From positions 22,936,366 to 23,000,365 of the forward strand of contig OZ023181.1 in the NCBI GenBank assembly GCA_963995505.1: a stretch of 64,000 nucleotides of DNA. The letters run 5' to 3'. Within the stretch, counting starts at the first letter, position 1. The number at the start of each line of letters is the position of its first letter. The stretch comes from Hypericum androsaemum (lineage: Eukaryota > Streptophyta > Magnoliopsida > Malpighiales > Hypericaceae). Position numbers and translations under genes: made by a program. Positions 12,698-25,790 of this stretch are shown here, piece after piece. The notes under the pieces were generated by a model. The model saw only the letters and a program-made list of their open reading frames with translations, searched no databases and was not told the DNA's origin.

Positions 12698-13507
12698 AGG
12701 AAAAGTCCACTTTAGTACCCTGTAGTATCGCCCAAAATTACTTTAGTACTCTGTGGTAAAAAACTGATCAATCGAGTCATACTTATTTCAATTAACATCA
12801 AAAAGGTCCTCGGGCAGCTGCCCGGACCTGCCCGAACCTACCCGAATCCTGCCCGAACTACGTGGCCAGCCACGTCACCAAATTTTGATGACGTGGTGCC
12901 ACGTGGAGAGGAGGAGGAGGAGGAGGAGGAGGCGGGGAGGAGGAGGAGGAGGAGGACGCGGAGAGGCGGAGGAGGAGGAGGAGGACGCGGAGGAGGAGGA
13001 GGAGGACGCGGAGAGGTGGAGGAGGAGGAGGACGCGGAGAGGAGGAGGAGGACGCGGAGAGGAGGAGGAGGACGCGGAGGAGGAGGAGGACGCGGAGGAG
13101 GAGGAGGAGGAGAACGCGGAGGAGGAGGAGGACGCGGAGAGGAGGAGGAGGAGGAGGAGGACGCGGAGAGGAGGAGGAGGACGCGAAGAGGAGGAGGAGG
13201 AGGACGCGGAGGAGGAGGAGGAGGAGGACGCGGAGAGGTGGAGGAGGAGGAGGAGGACGCGAAGGAGGAGGAGGAGGAGGAGGGAAGAAGATGGATGTCC
13301 ATGTGGCGCCACGTCATCAAAATTTGGTGACGTGGTTGGCCACGTAGTTCGGGCAGAGTTCGGGTAGGTTCGGGCAGGTCCGGGTAGCTACCCGAGGACC
13401 TTTTTGATGTTAATTAGAATAAGTATGACTCGATTGATCGATTTTTTATCACAGGGTACTAAAGTGATTTTGGATGATACCACAGGGTACTAAAGTAGAC
13501 TTTTTTC
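12698..13507. mobile_element. Mutator-like MITE with about 200-bp terminal inverted repeats
   Basis: The left arm (to about 12900) and right arm (from about 13295) are near-perfect reverse complements, sharing ACTTTAGTACCCTGT at the tips, GGTCCTCGGG, and CCACGTCACC with AAATTTTGATGACGTGG next to the core. Flanks 12689-12697 and 13508-13516 both read TTATTTTTT, a 9-bp duplication typical of Mutator-like elements, though this T-rich match is weak evidence. The core is a GGA-rich minisatellite. No transposase. Confidence 0.75.
12905..13290. repeat. Purine-rich minisatellite (GGA runs punctuated by GGACGCG)
   Basis: About 385 bp of variable GAGGAGGAG runs broken by GGACGCGGAG motifs. The strand asymmetry is extreme: nearly all G and A on plus. 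Open frames on both strands here, Glu/Arg-rich or Ser/Pro-rich, follow from composition and are not genes. Confidence 0.9.
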
Positions 13508-13739
13508 TTATTTTTTTCTTAGTCAAAGGTCACAAGATTTATATTTATTATTAATTTTTTAAATAGAAGGTTGTCTGCCCTCCTTGTTCAAAACGTGGGT
13601 ATAAGAAACATCAAGGGTATAAGTAATTTTTTAAACGCTAAAAAAAGGTATAAGTAATTTTCTGCTCTCCATACTGGAGGCATTATCCACGACTCAGATA
13701 ATTTTTAGGTTTGCAAGTTCGTCAAGGGTATTTAGAGGC

Positions 13740-14150
13740 GAACATCTGTGGCTGCAGAACTATGGGCGCTCATCTTCGGCCTGGAGTTGACTTGGGAACG
13801 GAGCTTCAGAGAGTTTAGGTGGAGGTAGATTTGGCCCTGGTCATCCTTTGCGTGGGCCGAGATGTTGCCAGAGACCACCCCTGGCGTCCCTGACCTTTAG
13901 AGCCCGGGAGTTGCTTGCGAGGATTTGAGAGGTCGATATTCAGCACACCTAGCGTGAAGACAACCGAGTGGCGGACGTGCTCTCGAAGCACACTTTGGGG
14001 ATTTCTTTTGACCATTTTGTATTTGATGTATCATTAGCTTCTTGTATGGACGTATACTTAGATGACTTGCGGGGAGTTAGCCTCCTCGTTGTACTCGTAG
14101 GTCTAGTAATTCAGATTGTGCAAGATCTTGTATAGCAGTATCAACATCAA
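13740..14150 (+). mobile_element. Truncated LINE fragment (RNase H and C-terminal end of ORF2)
   Basis: Broken plus-strand frames give SVAAELWAL and WRTCSRSTLWG-like reading, and in another frame RVADVLSKHTLG. This is the order of a plant L1-type RNase H domain: AELW, then EVD, then NRVAD-LSK. Several stops and shifts interrupt it. No target duplication was found. Confidence 0.65.
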
Positions 14151-16441
14151 GGCGGGTTCCTACCTTGCCGAGTTGCTCTTTCAACATATTTAGGGAATAT
14201 GTATAACTTTTTACCTATTTAAGAAAAATATGTATGTTTTTTGCCCATTTCAGAAAAAATTCCCATTGATTCTCCATGGAGCTGTAATCGCATACTTATT
14301 GTCAACCTTTGTCCAGAGATTTATATATATGTAGTATGAAAAATAGCATTGTATGAGTAAAAATAATTTTTGACCTTTTATTGGTATTAATCTTTTAGTA
14401 TCTTTTATCTGCAATTTAGTTATTATTTAAAATTTTAAGTTGGATATAGAGATTTTAACATGATAGAAGATCTCGTTGATCATGTAGTTTGTTGTGGCAC
14501 GATTTTTGTTTCAGCCCGATAAATTTCATTTGAAAAATATGTTGAGATTATTGCTTTGTTAATTACAAATTTGTGATGTACTTCATCTTAAAATTTTGAT
14601 TTAGATACATAGATTTTTCATCTATACCGCACCACTAAAAAAATTTGTTTTCTGCTTGAAGGTACTTGGTGCCAAAATAAGTGCTGGACTAATTAGACGG
14701 GAGATTGGGTCAAGAAATTACGTTCAAAACTCTTTGGGGTTCTTCTGCGTTGTACATTTCTACGGAATACTGGACAAAGGTTGACGATTCACAAAATGAA
14801 ATAATAATTTTTTTTGGTGACTTATTTTATTGCGGTATTTTAACTTTAATACAGATTTACATCGTTTAGCAGCTTCCACCTCGTCAAAAAAAAAAAATTT
14901 AATTGGTCAACGGTGGTCCTAGTTTTTCTCCTCCTAGAATGAAAAAAGGTGCGGAGATTTTCCACCAAAAGACAAAAAGACCTCGTCCCTTGTATTTTAG
15001 TTTAGGAATGTTAACTTATTGAATTACGAAATGGGATGTTAAAACTCAATCAATTTAGGATCGTTGTAAGATAGGGTATGTTTGCCTATGCTTGAGGTAT
15101 GTTGGAGTCACCTCGATAGTTGCACTTACATAGTGTTAATCAGATTGATGTCTCTCATTAATATTTATCTGGTATCTTAGGTGCAGTACTGATAGTATTT
15201 TTGATGTAATTACTTTTGGCGGACTCGTTTCGAAGAGAATATATATTTTACTTATAAAAAACTCAATCAATTTTGATGCTAAACTTGGGGTGAAGTTTTT
15301 TTCCAATCCATAAAAAAAATTGCATAGATTTATATAAGAATGCATTTAAAATTGACAAAAGTCATAAATTCTGTTTAGCATGTACACTAGTTGGTCCGGT
15401 CCACTCGTTTGAACCAAAGATTATTTATAGTAGGGGGAATGGCGTAGTTGAAATTTCGGAATGGCCTTATGATCTTGTGTTTGGCATTAGAGAAGAGTGT
15501 TATCCCTCTCAAGCTAGGAATCATCCAAAGATGAACAAAGAAAGATAGCAAGACAGTTCACTAACTTAATTTGTTGCTTGTGCACTATTATTTCTGACTA
15601 GGGTTGGCCTGCCCATTGCTTAGGTAGGACGGTTTTTTAGAACATGACAAGCCCTGGGTATTTAGAACATGACTAGGGTTGGCCCTGACTAGAGTTTTTC
15701 AAGTTATAAATGCTTTGAATTTATTAAGAAATTGTTTAGTTCAAGTCATATAAATATAAAATATACAACAGGAAAAATCGTTTGAATAAGAACTTTCCAG
15801 AAAAATAATTTATCTCTATATTTCAAATGGATATATGACTTATTTAGCGGAGGTTTCTTTTACCAACTCCATAGGCTTTATCGCAACCGGAAATGTAAAG
15901 GAAATATTCCCAAAACTTTGATTTGAATTTTAGTGGGAGCAAGTAGAGAAAATGAATTGCGAGAGCTGCCCATGTTACGTAATTGATTGGCTCATCATAT
16001 TTTTTTAAATAATTTTTGAGAATTTGATTTTGATTATGGTGTATTATTGTTGGGTTTGGTATAAAAAGAAATAAAATATTTTTTTTAAAGATTTATGATG
16101 GATAAAAAAAAGGGATACATTAGTGAGTGTCCCAACAAAACAGAGCCCAATAGAACCCCATTAACAGTGATGTAATCTGAGCTTTGTTTCAAAGTCCACT
16201 TGTCAAATTGTTAATAATGATTAATCCGGATACGAGTATTATCATGTTTTTTCTTAGTGTATCTGCTCCGTCCACATGGTCTAAACTTGGACATTAACAT
16301 ATATCCAATTTTTTTACTGCTCGGACAAACATTTGTTACTTCAAATTCCAATAGTAACAGGTCTATTTTTAGAAGCATCATGCCCAACCATTGATCTGAA
16401 AATTGATTCTGATCTGAAATTTGGAACATAGGAGATATAAG
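14151..16441. other. Intergenic sequence downstream of VTE5
   Basis: AT-rich, no recognised gene. The open frames around 15136-15345 and 16211-16429 are short and unlike known proteins. Confidence 0.5.
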
Positions 16442-18430
16442 CTAATAGCCAAATGTTAGATACGCAGTTAACATGCTCACCAAAGGAACTGATATATTGT
16501 CATCAATGAGCTCGGTAGTTGGTAGGGACTCCACTATAGTTGCCACAAGAGCTACCAAGGCAACTCTTTCCATTGTTGGAATCCAATCCAGTTGGAAGTA
16601 TCCCAAAGCTGAATAGTAGTAAAGCATCCTGCACACACACACACAAACCAAATAAGTCTCCGGTCTTTCATCTCGGGTATGAAATCCCGCACGTCCATGG
16701 TATGAACTCACCCGATGGAGATCATGAATCCGCAAACGAACATTGATATGCTACCGGCCCAACTCTTTTGTTGATTAAATGGAAGCTTTGACGTCCCGAA
16801 TCGCCTCCCCAATATATCAGCCACGCCTGAGAACCGAAATAGTTTTGAAAGCAAGAAACTGAGATTTACTTTCTAGTTATGAATTCGATACACGGGAGAG
16901 GGAAAAAGGTTTTCTTACCATCCCCACCACACATCATTGCCAAGGAGACCATGCCAACCGGAGAGTCGCGCCAAAACATGACAGCACATAGAATCAGAAT
17001 GAGGACATAGTACAGAGGACCTCTTAGCAACTCCCTGCAAAAACCAAATGTATGAAGCTCCAACTTCTCTACTATTTAGCAAGACCGAAGCTGATAAAAT
17101 GGAACAGAGTAAGCATAATGAGATAGAGAACTTACTCGGGGGTCCCTTCCCGAGTAACCGATTTTATCAGCCCTTCATCCGTGGCCAATGAGAGGCCGTG
17201 TATGACAAGCCGTAAGCAATTCACCATGGGCACCAAAGAAGCAAAATAACGAGCCTCTGTTGAGGTGCTATTCTAGGATCAAAGCACATATGTCAGGCGA
17301 ATGCCATACTACAAACCTTGGCCTATTTCAATGGCAAGTTCAATAGCTCTGTTTTACCTGAAAATCGGCCAGGAGATAGCGAAAAGCAAACCGGACAAGA
17401 TATGGACCAGCTTCCTGCTCAACTTCTGATCTACCAAAGAATTGAGGCAGGCAAAAGAAATCTCAGATCAAAGCCTATGAACCTATAAACCCCACAACAA
17501 ACTTTCACCTTTTTGATGACAGAAAATTTGCCTGAGACCAAGTCTTCTTGAGATACAAAAATTAAGATTATGTTTCTCAATCAACTACACTAGTTCTCGT
17601 TGGCAATCTGATACGTTAACAACCCATCAATTATAAAGATGTAATCTTATAATACTCCAACAATCTATCTCATTCTTAATCCACATGGTTTAGTCGTTAG
17701 AATCTCAATATCCAACCCAAAATATTAAGCATAATGAGCACAAGATCAACTCGCTCTGATAACATGTCAGAATATTTGACCCAAAAAATTAATGCAACAG
17801 ATTGATAGATTTTAACCACTTTCTAAGCAAATCCACCGCACTCGGAAATAGCAATGTGATAATCTCAACACGAGAGCACTTCCCTTATAAGTCAAGCAGC
17901 AAGTCAAAGCAGAGGAGTAGATAAATATATACAAAAATGCGATATACGGCGTCGTTGTGGCAGGGCGTAGAAAAAAGTCAACAAAGATGGACTTGCATAT
18001 TTATAACCACCTCGTCCTAGCCACTACTCTAACACGTTAGCTGACGGTTACGGAATATTCCTAAAGATTCTGCGCGAAAGCGATCAAGCGGAGGAGGAGA
18101 TGCATATGGACGTTGAACCTGGTGGATGAGATCCCGCTCGATGAGGGAATCAAACGCGAGGACGAGGCCGTACGCGCCGGCGAGTACGGCCGCGGTGGCG
18201 CCGGCGTCGCGGAGGAGCGCGGACGCGGCCCCAGCGGCGGAGAGGCCGCGGACGGAAGGAGTTGTAGCAGCGGCGGCACCACATGCGAGAGGGTAAGGGT
18301 GGATGACGTGGAGGCGGAGGATGTCGGTGGGGTGGGGGGAGGGGGACACGTGGCGGCGGGGGAGAGAGGAGAGGGAAGCAGAGGAGGGATGAGACAGGTA
18401 CAAGGAGGTGAGGGGCGAGACGGAGCTCAT
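16442..18430 (-). CDS. VTE5: Phytol kinase, chloroplastic (VTE5)
   Basis: Exons 18430-18119, 17425-17358, 17267-17136, 17034-16919, 16826-16712 and 16628-16442 join in frame to 309 residues; Arabidopsis VTE5 has about 304. The enzyme phosphorylates phytol released from chlorophyll, using a nucleoside triphosphate (CTP preferred), feeding phytyl diphosphate to tocopherol synthesis in the plastid. The first 80 residues are Ser/Pro/Ala-rich, fitting a transit peptide. Family motifs follow: DAGATAAVLAGAYGLV, KLSRKLVHILSGLLFA, WPIFSTSTEARYFA, KSVTREGTPEELLRGPLYY, FWRDSPVGMVSLAMMCGGDG, GRRFGTSKLPF, KSWAGSISMF, VESLPTTELIDDNISVPL, ending TAYLTFGY. The membrane is crossed several times. Start at 18430 gives the expected transit peptide. 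Confidence 0.95.
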
Positions 18431-19708
18431 GGTGTGGAATATAGTTTGGAAGTGGAATCAACCGTAGGGGGAGATGAGGTGCCCAGGTAGAGGAGAGTGA
18501 GGTGTGGCCGCGTTGGTTTTATCTTTTTTTAATTAAATTGACCATGGAGTGCATGCATTTGTAGTTCAAATTTATCTTGAGTTTAAGTTGATGAGATAAA
18601 ATGGTTTACTTATCTTGACCGACGATGATAACATGACTTATACTCATTTGGCTGTAATTTAGTTTTGTTCAAGTTTGAAATAATTTGTCAAAGGGTTTGT
18701 ACTCAACGACACAAAAAAGAAGTTTATGATCTAGACCTTGATATGGTCTAAGAATTTACCTTTAAAAAATTGTATAATGACTTGTTGATTGATTTCAGAC
18801 ATAAAAAGTAAATTATTTGGGAAAGGATTGAGTGATAAAAAATTAAAGTGGCCAATGGTTGTTTTGGTCATGGAGTGCATACTTGTTAAAACTTAATTAG
18901 AAATTTTGAATTTGGTAAGGTGAGTTCTACCTTTTTTTTCTGAATTTGACTTGATTCGATTTTAATTGATCTGCTCGGTAAGCGATTTACTTTTAAAAAC
19001 AATAATTTCCGGGTGATTGAAACTTTTAGGAGACTCTTTGGAATCCGAGTAATGGAATCTTCTTTTAAATAATTAGTTAAATTTTTTACCTTTCTTCCTA
19101 ACAAATTTTACATGCATGTCCCGTGTGGTATCACGTGCACAGGATGGGTTACCCACCCAAATTGGCAAGATATAAATGAGCAATGGAAAAGTAGCTACAA
19201 CACCCAATAATTGTTTTCGTTGCAGTACAAATACGGTAATACCGATTTTTTGGAGTTCTAGAATTCAGACACAGGTTTGTGTCCTGGTTGGGGTAATTTT
19301 AAGAAAGCCCAATAATTGGTATCCCTTTTTTACTGTGTTCCTGCCGTTTCGACTCTCCAGTGCAGACTGTCTTGGTGGAAAAAATTTACAGTGAAGCATT
19401 ATACCATAGTAGTTTTATACCGCGTAAGTATCATTCCTACAAATGAATTATTATATTTACTAAAAATTTCGAATTCAAATTTTGAACAATAAATTAGTTC
19501 CAAATGTACTTGGTTAATAAAAACTATTAAATCCTTTCACCTGCATGGAAGGACGATTTCGGTGAGGAACACTCGTGATCTTGATAATGTAGATCTTAAG
19601 GTGGTCCCCTTGAATTATTTGGTCTCAGTCAAACATCGCCACGTTACAGAAAGTGTTTATCCATCATTTCTCAAATCGTCCAGCACCCTAACAAAAATGA
19701 GAGGGCAA
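18431..19708. other. VTE5 upstream intergenic region
   Basis: AT-rich with no gene seen. The VTE5 promoter and leader should lie in the first few hundred bases; no convincing TATA box was fixed. Confidence 0.45.
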
Positions 19709-19990
19709 GACTCCTTTCTTTAGTGTTTGGTCACTCTCTTCTGCGAATCTTTTGATTTCAAAAAAAGAATTGCCCGTCTTCTTAGTTTGATTTTAGTAAC
19801 TCTTGGGTCGCTATGGCCAGAATATTGTCATTTTCTTACCGAAATATTTTATTTTCTCCGGCAAACTCTCTCTTGAAAAAATAAAAATATCCCTCCCACT
19901 TAAAAGACCAAACTAAGGGGACGGACGATTTTTTTTTGAAATCAAGGGACCCGCGAGAGAGGGTGACCAAACACCAGGGACAAAGAAGTA
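19709..19990. mobile_element. MITE with about 70-bp inverted ends
   Basis: The left arm carries GTGTTTGGTCACTCTCT, then TTTGATTTCAAAAAAAG and a CCGTCTTCTTAGTTTG-like tract. The right arm repeats the same blocks in reverse complement (GGTGACCAAACACCAGG at its tip). The interior is short and non-coding. The target duplication could not be fixed, so the family is uncertain. Confidence 0.6.
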
Positions 19991-20289
19991 ATTTACCCAA
20001 AATGAAATTGCCAATGAAGTGCTAGCATAATAGTTTCTCACGACCGAAGAAACTAATACACTAGTTTTTTTGCTGCCAAGCACTTGAATCAATTCACAAT
20101 GTACCAGTAATTATGGCGTAGGAATGTGATGTCTTATTTGTAGATTATAAACAAAGACACATTTTTGGCTATAACTAGTCGGGTTCAAGTACATGGACAT
20201 GAAAAACTGATCTGGTAGGAAATATATTTACCCTTGGTTTATACTTGCGTAACCACAAACATGAAAACTATCAAAAGTTGCAATAATGC

Positions 20290-20480
20290 AAGTGGCTCAG
20301 GTTGCCAAGCCTTCACCAGGTGACGTTCGAAGTCCCCGGGAAGAGGAGACATTAATGTTTTGAAACTCGACCCGGAAACGACCAGTAAGCTTTCCCTGGT
20401 CCAACCCGGAAAGGATCGGTAAGCTTTTCCAGGTCATGGTCCGGCAACTCAACTGTTGTCCTACCGGTAACGGGGTGGGA
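20290..20480 (+). mobile_element. tRNA-derived SINE-like repeat
   Basis: GTGGCTCAGGTTG at 20292 resembles a Pol III A box, and GTTCGAAGTCC at 20325 a B box, with tRNA-like spacing. The GC-rich body repeats CCCGGAAA and GTAAGCTTT. No terminal tail or target duplication was confirmed, so it could be a fragment of a larger retroelement. Confidence 0.4.
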
Positions 20481-20582
20481 ACTAGTGATGTTACAACATA
20501 CGAAATTAACAAATATCAGGAATATGCTCATAAAGAAATATCAGTTTTCCAGGAAAAGGTTTCATGCTGCTGCTGCCGCCTC

Positions 20583-23154
20583 TTAACGGACGAATCTCTG
20601 TAATGCATAAGGGAGTTCAGTTTCTTCTTTCGTTTTCTGCTTCTTTGCTAGATTCTGTTCCTCTTTCCTATGCTTCTCCACGAAAGGCCTCTTCGCTTTC
20701 TGGATTATCTCTTTGTGCTTCTTGAGTAGCTTACTCGGCTTGTTCCGTCCCTTTGTCTTCTTCTTGAGTGTGACGTCCTTGGCTGCTTCGATTGCAGCTT
20801 CCATCTCGGCCTCGACATCCTTCTTTGTAGGTTTCTCTTTTTTTATTGTCGGTCGAACAGTACCAATCTTTGACGGGTCCAACATTATAGTCTCTGGGGG
20901 GAGCTTGTCAAGGAGATTGTGGATCTCCTTCTCTCTCCTCTGTTTAGATGTTTCAAATGGATTCGCCAGCCATGTGTCAAAGTTGGGCTCGCCAGACCCC
21001 GGAATAAGAATCGAAGACCATCCCGTGGAGTGACCGATGCCCAAAACGTCTTCATATGGCCGAAACATCACTTTTCCAATTTGGTAACCTTTGACCATTG
21101 AATGATTCATATATCTACTGTAATCCTGTGACTCGGAGGAACTTCTCAGAACCTGAACAAACGATCCAGTTGCAGCAGCCAGTAGACCCTTGTGACTGAA
21201 GTCCAAAGTCGTCGCATGGCCGTGCATAGTTTGTAGGACTTCGAACTTCCTCAAGTCCCAAATCTTGATTTTCCTTTCTTTGCCAGACGTGGCCATCAAA
21301 TGGCCATTAGGGTGGAATGCCATTGCCGTAATTGACCCGGGGTGACACAACATCTTGACAAGTGGAACTGCACTGGTGGGCTTCCACATGCTCACCGTAC
21401 CACCTGAATGACCAACAGCAGTCACTCCATTGTAAGGATTGACCTTCATCTCATCGCTACGGCCCAAACCAGTTCTGTAACTATTTATCATCTCGCCTGA
21501 AGTAACATCCTGATACCTGAGCTGCCCAAATTTGTTTAGAGTAGCCAAGAGGAAATGGTTTCTTAAGAACTGCAGCCGAAGTACAGCACCATGTTCCTGG
21601 AGGATGTACAGCTAGCATTAAAATCACGAACTCTAATACATAAGTTTACATAATTTAGCTTTGCAGAAAACCCCCAAGTTCCAGAATGAAGGCCCTCAAC
21701 AAAATGTTTAGAAAAAAATTGCAAAAAACAGCATGTCCTATTAGCAGCAGTCAGCAGAACAGTATAACTATACTTCGAGTTGTAGACACCAACATGACAA
21801 AATTCAGATTTATGGATGAAAAACTTTTAAACATCACCAGCAATCTCAAATGGTAGCAACCGTGAACAATGGACTGCTAACCTTTAAACAATGAAGCTCA
21901 ACCCCATCCCTATTATAAATGTATGGGTATCTGTCATAAACCAGAGAGGAACATATCAAAATGTCTTCACCAGCATTAAGTGCACAATAAAAAAGTATGC
22001 ATAAATGATTCGCGTATCCCTAATCCATTAAGAGATACTCTGTGACTACTTGAGATTGTGCATAAACCAATAAACGAAATGGTTTGAACAAGCAGAAGAA
22101 AACTACATGAATCACAGAGAAGGTGATACCGGCTTAACGATATAAAAAAAACCCCTGTCAAAGAGCTCAGTTTCCACCAACTACAAAAATAAAATAATGA
22201 AGTACTTGTCTACTTCAACTTGGCAACAATAGTGGCGGCAGGTTCATCTTAGTTTCAAACCAAATCAAGGTAAATTCAGGCATCTTTCAAGATTCAGAAA
22301 TACAATTTTTCTCAAACGTCGAATAATTGTAATGCATGTCTAGGGGGGGAAACTTATATCAATGATACTGTCTAACAAAAGTAAACTACGTACTTTTTCT
22401 GGGCAGCAGCAAAGAACAGTTCATTGTGCAAAAAGGCAATATCCCGCACTGTCTCTCGAACCTGGAAAAACCATATTTGTTAAGTATATCAGGCTTTGAC
22501 TTTGTCATGAGCCTCAATGATCATCATAATACGAACCTGCATCTCCCTAATTAAGCTCATGTTCTTCATATCCATGATAGCTAGGTGGCCCTTCCGCCCA
22601 GCAGCAGCCATATATCTACCAGACGACGTGAAATCAAGAGTGTACGGACCAAGGTCTGCATATTTCGACCAACTAATCAATGACAACTTTCAACCCATCG
22701 AAAACATAGAAACAAGATATGCAGTAGCAGCCGGACATTACCAACCTGGCAAAACTATATCAAACTGATTCCTAGAACTTTGAATACCAACTTCACTGGC
22801 GAGATCCTCCTGCTTAATTCTCCATGTTTTCTCTAAACCCTCGGGCTCCAAATAGCCTCCTTCAGCTGGCATAAGCCACTACATTATCACACGGCATTCG
22901 ATTAGCAAATAAACATTGGACCGATGAATGAGCAGTCACGAGTGTGAATTCACCTTCTCGACTTGGGCGGCAGCTTTGGCGGATTTCCCGTGAAGCGCTT
23001 CCCGGACGGAGAGCTGGCCCTTGAGCTTCTTGTCCTTCATGTCATCCAGTTTAGCACCTTTGCCTCTCAGGTACTTCTTCACCCTCTGCTCCTCATCCTC
23101 CTTGCTAGCCCGCGGGGGCTGCCCCGGGCCATCGTCTACCTCATCCGCGCCCAT
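20583..23154 (-). CDS. UTP7: U3 snoRNP-associated WD40 protein UTP7/WDR46 (BING4 family)
   Basis: Exons 23154-22954, 22878-22746, 22655-22537, 22461-22394, 21930-21882 and 21596-20583 join in frame to 527 residues, the usual length for plant homologues. UTP7 is a small-subunit processome component acting in the nucleolus in early 18S rRNA processing. The N-terminal 67 residues are charged. WD40 blades follow: LGPYTLDFTSSGRYMAAAGR, GHLAIMDM, VRDIAFLHNELFFAAAQKK, YPYIYNRDG, GAVLRLQFLRNHFLLATL, AVGHSGGTVSMWKP, SITAMAFHPNGHLMATSG, KIKIWDLRKFEVLQTMHGH. The BING4 C-terminal domain (GIGHSTGWSSILIPGSGEP, NFDTWLANPFETSKQRREKE) and a Lys-rich nucleolar tail end the protein. ATG 23154 follows an in-frame CAG that may end a leader intron. 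Confidence 0.95.
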
Positions 23155-24109
23155 CTTTAGTCGGCCCTGCAGGTACTCAAACGCAAATAAGCTCAGGCAA
23201 CACTGCGTTTCGCAAATTAAGGAATTATTCGGGGGCAATTTCGGTATTACCTTGACCTTTTTATGCTATTCCGCGGAGAAATTAGGTTTTTCCTGGAGGA
23301 AGAGTTGCAAAAGCGGAGATGATACGGTGCCGTTCCGAGGAGGAGGTAACCGCCGGCAGGGCGGCAGGGGTATTTTAGGGTTCCTGTGATTTGGTTAATG
23401 GAGGAATGAAACGGAGGAGGCGAGTAAAGGGTTTAGGGGAGAGGGGAAGGGTTTTTGTGGCTTGTTGGACTGGGCCTTATCGATGGGCCTAATTTCACAC
23501 GCTACTTCATTCCGGTTTCGTCTTCCTCTTCTTCTTTTCTTTGGAAAGTGAGAACAAATAATTATCCAGATAAAAAAATGAAATTTTAAAATAAAGTCAG
23601 CTTTTGTTACATTGCCGTTGTAGAGCTTTTCTTTCACTGGTTCAATAGCCATCTCAATTACTTTTAGGAGTAGCAACGGGTAGAGTAGAGTAAGGTAAAT
23701 ATTTATAGAATTTAAATCCAAACCTTTGATTTAGAAATAAGATCTAAACCCTACTCACGACTCTATGTATATTCTGAACAAGGATCTGGATTCGAATTCT
23801 AGAATTCAAACAAAGATTTATGCCCTACTCATAGACCCACTGCTTTACAACATACTTTTATCAGTATAATCAAAATAAAAAAATTAACATGAATTATTAA
23901 AAATCTCCCTTTGAAAGTCTATGTGATAAAATGATATTATTAAATTAAAGTTGACCATATTATTAAAAAAAATTAAATAAGTACCGAGAAGTAATCATAT
24001 TACTATCTAATTATGTCATCAGGTAGACAAAATGATGCGTAGACAACTTAATTTGGAACATTAAATACAAGCTCAATTTTTAATTTATTTCTTTTTTCCC
24101 AAAAATAGT
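23155..24109. other. UTP7 upstream region with hAT-like debris
   Basis: The first 250 bp upstream of UTP7 are GC-richer and fit a promoter and leader. From about 23660 the motif GCAACGGGTAGAGTAG and later ATTCGAATTC repeats resemble worn hAT ends, without a paired terminus. Confidence 0.4.
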
Positions 24110-24363
24110 AAACGTTAAACCATAATTTTGAAATATATTAAAAAATTTTGAATGTTTTTGAAATTTTTTCAAAAATTATTACAAAAATTTTGGTAGTTTT
24201 TAAATATTTTATTCAATATTAAAATTAATGAAATAATTCAAATTCAATTCGAATTTAAAAAATTATAATTCGTATTCGATGAATACGGTTTGAGATTTTA
24301 ATGAATTCAAATTCGAACCAATTCGATTCGAATTCGACCCAATTCGAACCGTGGTTAGGTCTA
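24110..24363. mobile_element. Decayed hAT end related to copies A and B
   Basis: Ends GAACCGTGGTTAGGTCTA, matching one terminus of copies A and B, preceded by AATTCGATTCG-type repeats. The other end was not found, so this is a truncated or heavily diverged relic. Confidence 0.6.
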
Positions 24364-25715
24364 ACAACATATATAGGACAGAATATTACTTGACATACAT
24401 GTTTGTTCTAGCTGTCCTCTCCTGTGTTTGGCAACTTAAATACATGATTGAATATTTAGTTTAGTTCTCTGTTTGTTACGTATAACAGTTCAGTATAAAA
24501 TTTTGTTAACGACAAAATTACCTTTCATGACAACAAAAGAGAATATTCATTAATCCGAGTAAAATTGACCATCGTAGTTACATTAGAAATTATTGTACCA
24601 AAAAAATGAAATCCTTGCATAAAAAATTAATATCAAAACTAAATTCTTCAAAAAAATCCTTACAACTTTGGATCATCGCAGTTACATTACGCATATTTTT
24701 AATATATCATCATATAATTTGACAAATATGTATATTTTTGTAAATGTATAAGTATTATTAAGAATTATTGGTACATATACGATATGCAATAGAGTTGTGT
24801 CTTGAATTTCATTATACGAAGGCCTCATTAAAACACTACCATGGTAAATATGTGTGTATTAATCAAGTATATGAATTAACCAATTTATATAGATTTGTAC
24901 CCGAAATATAAAATTTAGAAAATTTAAACGAGTATACAAATTGAAATATTTGGGTTAAACTTGATGAAGAAATGAAAAAGGAAAGAGTTTAGGGTAATAT
25001 GATAAAAATATATCACAAGAAATTTCTGTCATTGGACATAATTTTCTATCTCATGTAAATAAATGAGACAAGAAATTTAGAATGGACTAGAACAAACTTA
25101 CAATTTTATCCCGTCCATTTTATGCGCCAAACATAGGCTTGGACACAAATCTTTGTTCAGTTCTGTCCAAGCCATAAAACAAAATGCAGCCTAAGATCCA
25201 CAGAGTAGGATAAAAATCTGATCTACCGGATATGAGAGCTGATGTGGTATGCCAGCAGGCATTCCGGCCTTCAAACATCTTATAAAAAGTTTGTCGCCTT
25301 TATTATTTCACGTAGTTAGAAATCAAATTAGTTAACCTAGAAAATGAATTAGTTAACCTAGAAAATATTTTGATTAATAATGTATGATTTTTGCTGCTTT
25401 GAAGTATCCGTTTAATAAAGGAAGGGCTTCAAAAGGATTGATAATAAAATGTAAAAGACGTCAAATTTCATGATTGTTAAATGATTTTATACTTGTCATT
25501 TAATTCGCTTAAATAGACGTAGCTAAATTTAATTTTATGCATTCATTTACTGATTTGGTTTTGGCCTCAAATTATTTTTGTAAACCACTAGAATCCCGCG
25601 ATAATCTTTTTAATAATAACCCTTAAAAGTTCGGACCAAAAAGATAATCCATAAAAAGGTTGATTTTTCCAAACTCGTACCATAATATTTATTGCCCAAA
25701 TTTGACAAAATTTTT
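24364..25715. other. Intergenic region between UTP7 and PHF1
   Basis: AT-rich. TGTGTTTGGCAAC near 24423 and GCGCCAAACATAGGC near 25120 look like opposite ends of a MITE, but the inverted match is too short to call. No gene seen. Confidence 0.4.
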
Positions 25716-25723
25716 GAATATCC
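25716..25723. promoter_or_regulatory. P1BS-type site (GNATATNC) upstream of PHF1
   Basis: Reads GAATATCC, a match to the PHR1 binding sequence found in phosphate-starvation genes. It lies 324 bp before the PHF1 ATG and 75 bp before a second identical octamer. Confidence 0.55.
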
Positions 25724-25790
25724 GAAACATAGAAATGTTTGGTTGAACCGTTGAATGGGACTTAACGCCAAATACCGCGGCATCCCAGGA

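Noticed and set aside
12838..13367. Four long open frames on both strands (Glu/Arg-rich or Ser/Pro-rich)
   Set aside because: They come from the stop-free GGA minisatellite and its arms, overlap each other on both strands and have no domain.
18113..18490. A 125-residue plus-strand frame opposite VTE5 exon 1
   Set aside because: It is the antisense shadow of GC-rich transit-peptide sequence, and VTE5 homology is clear on the minus strand.
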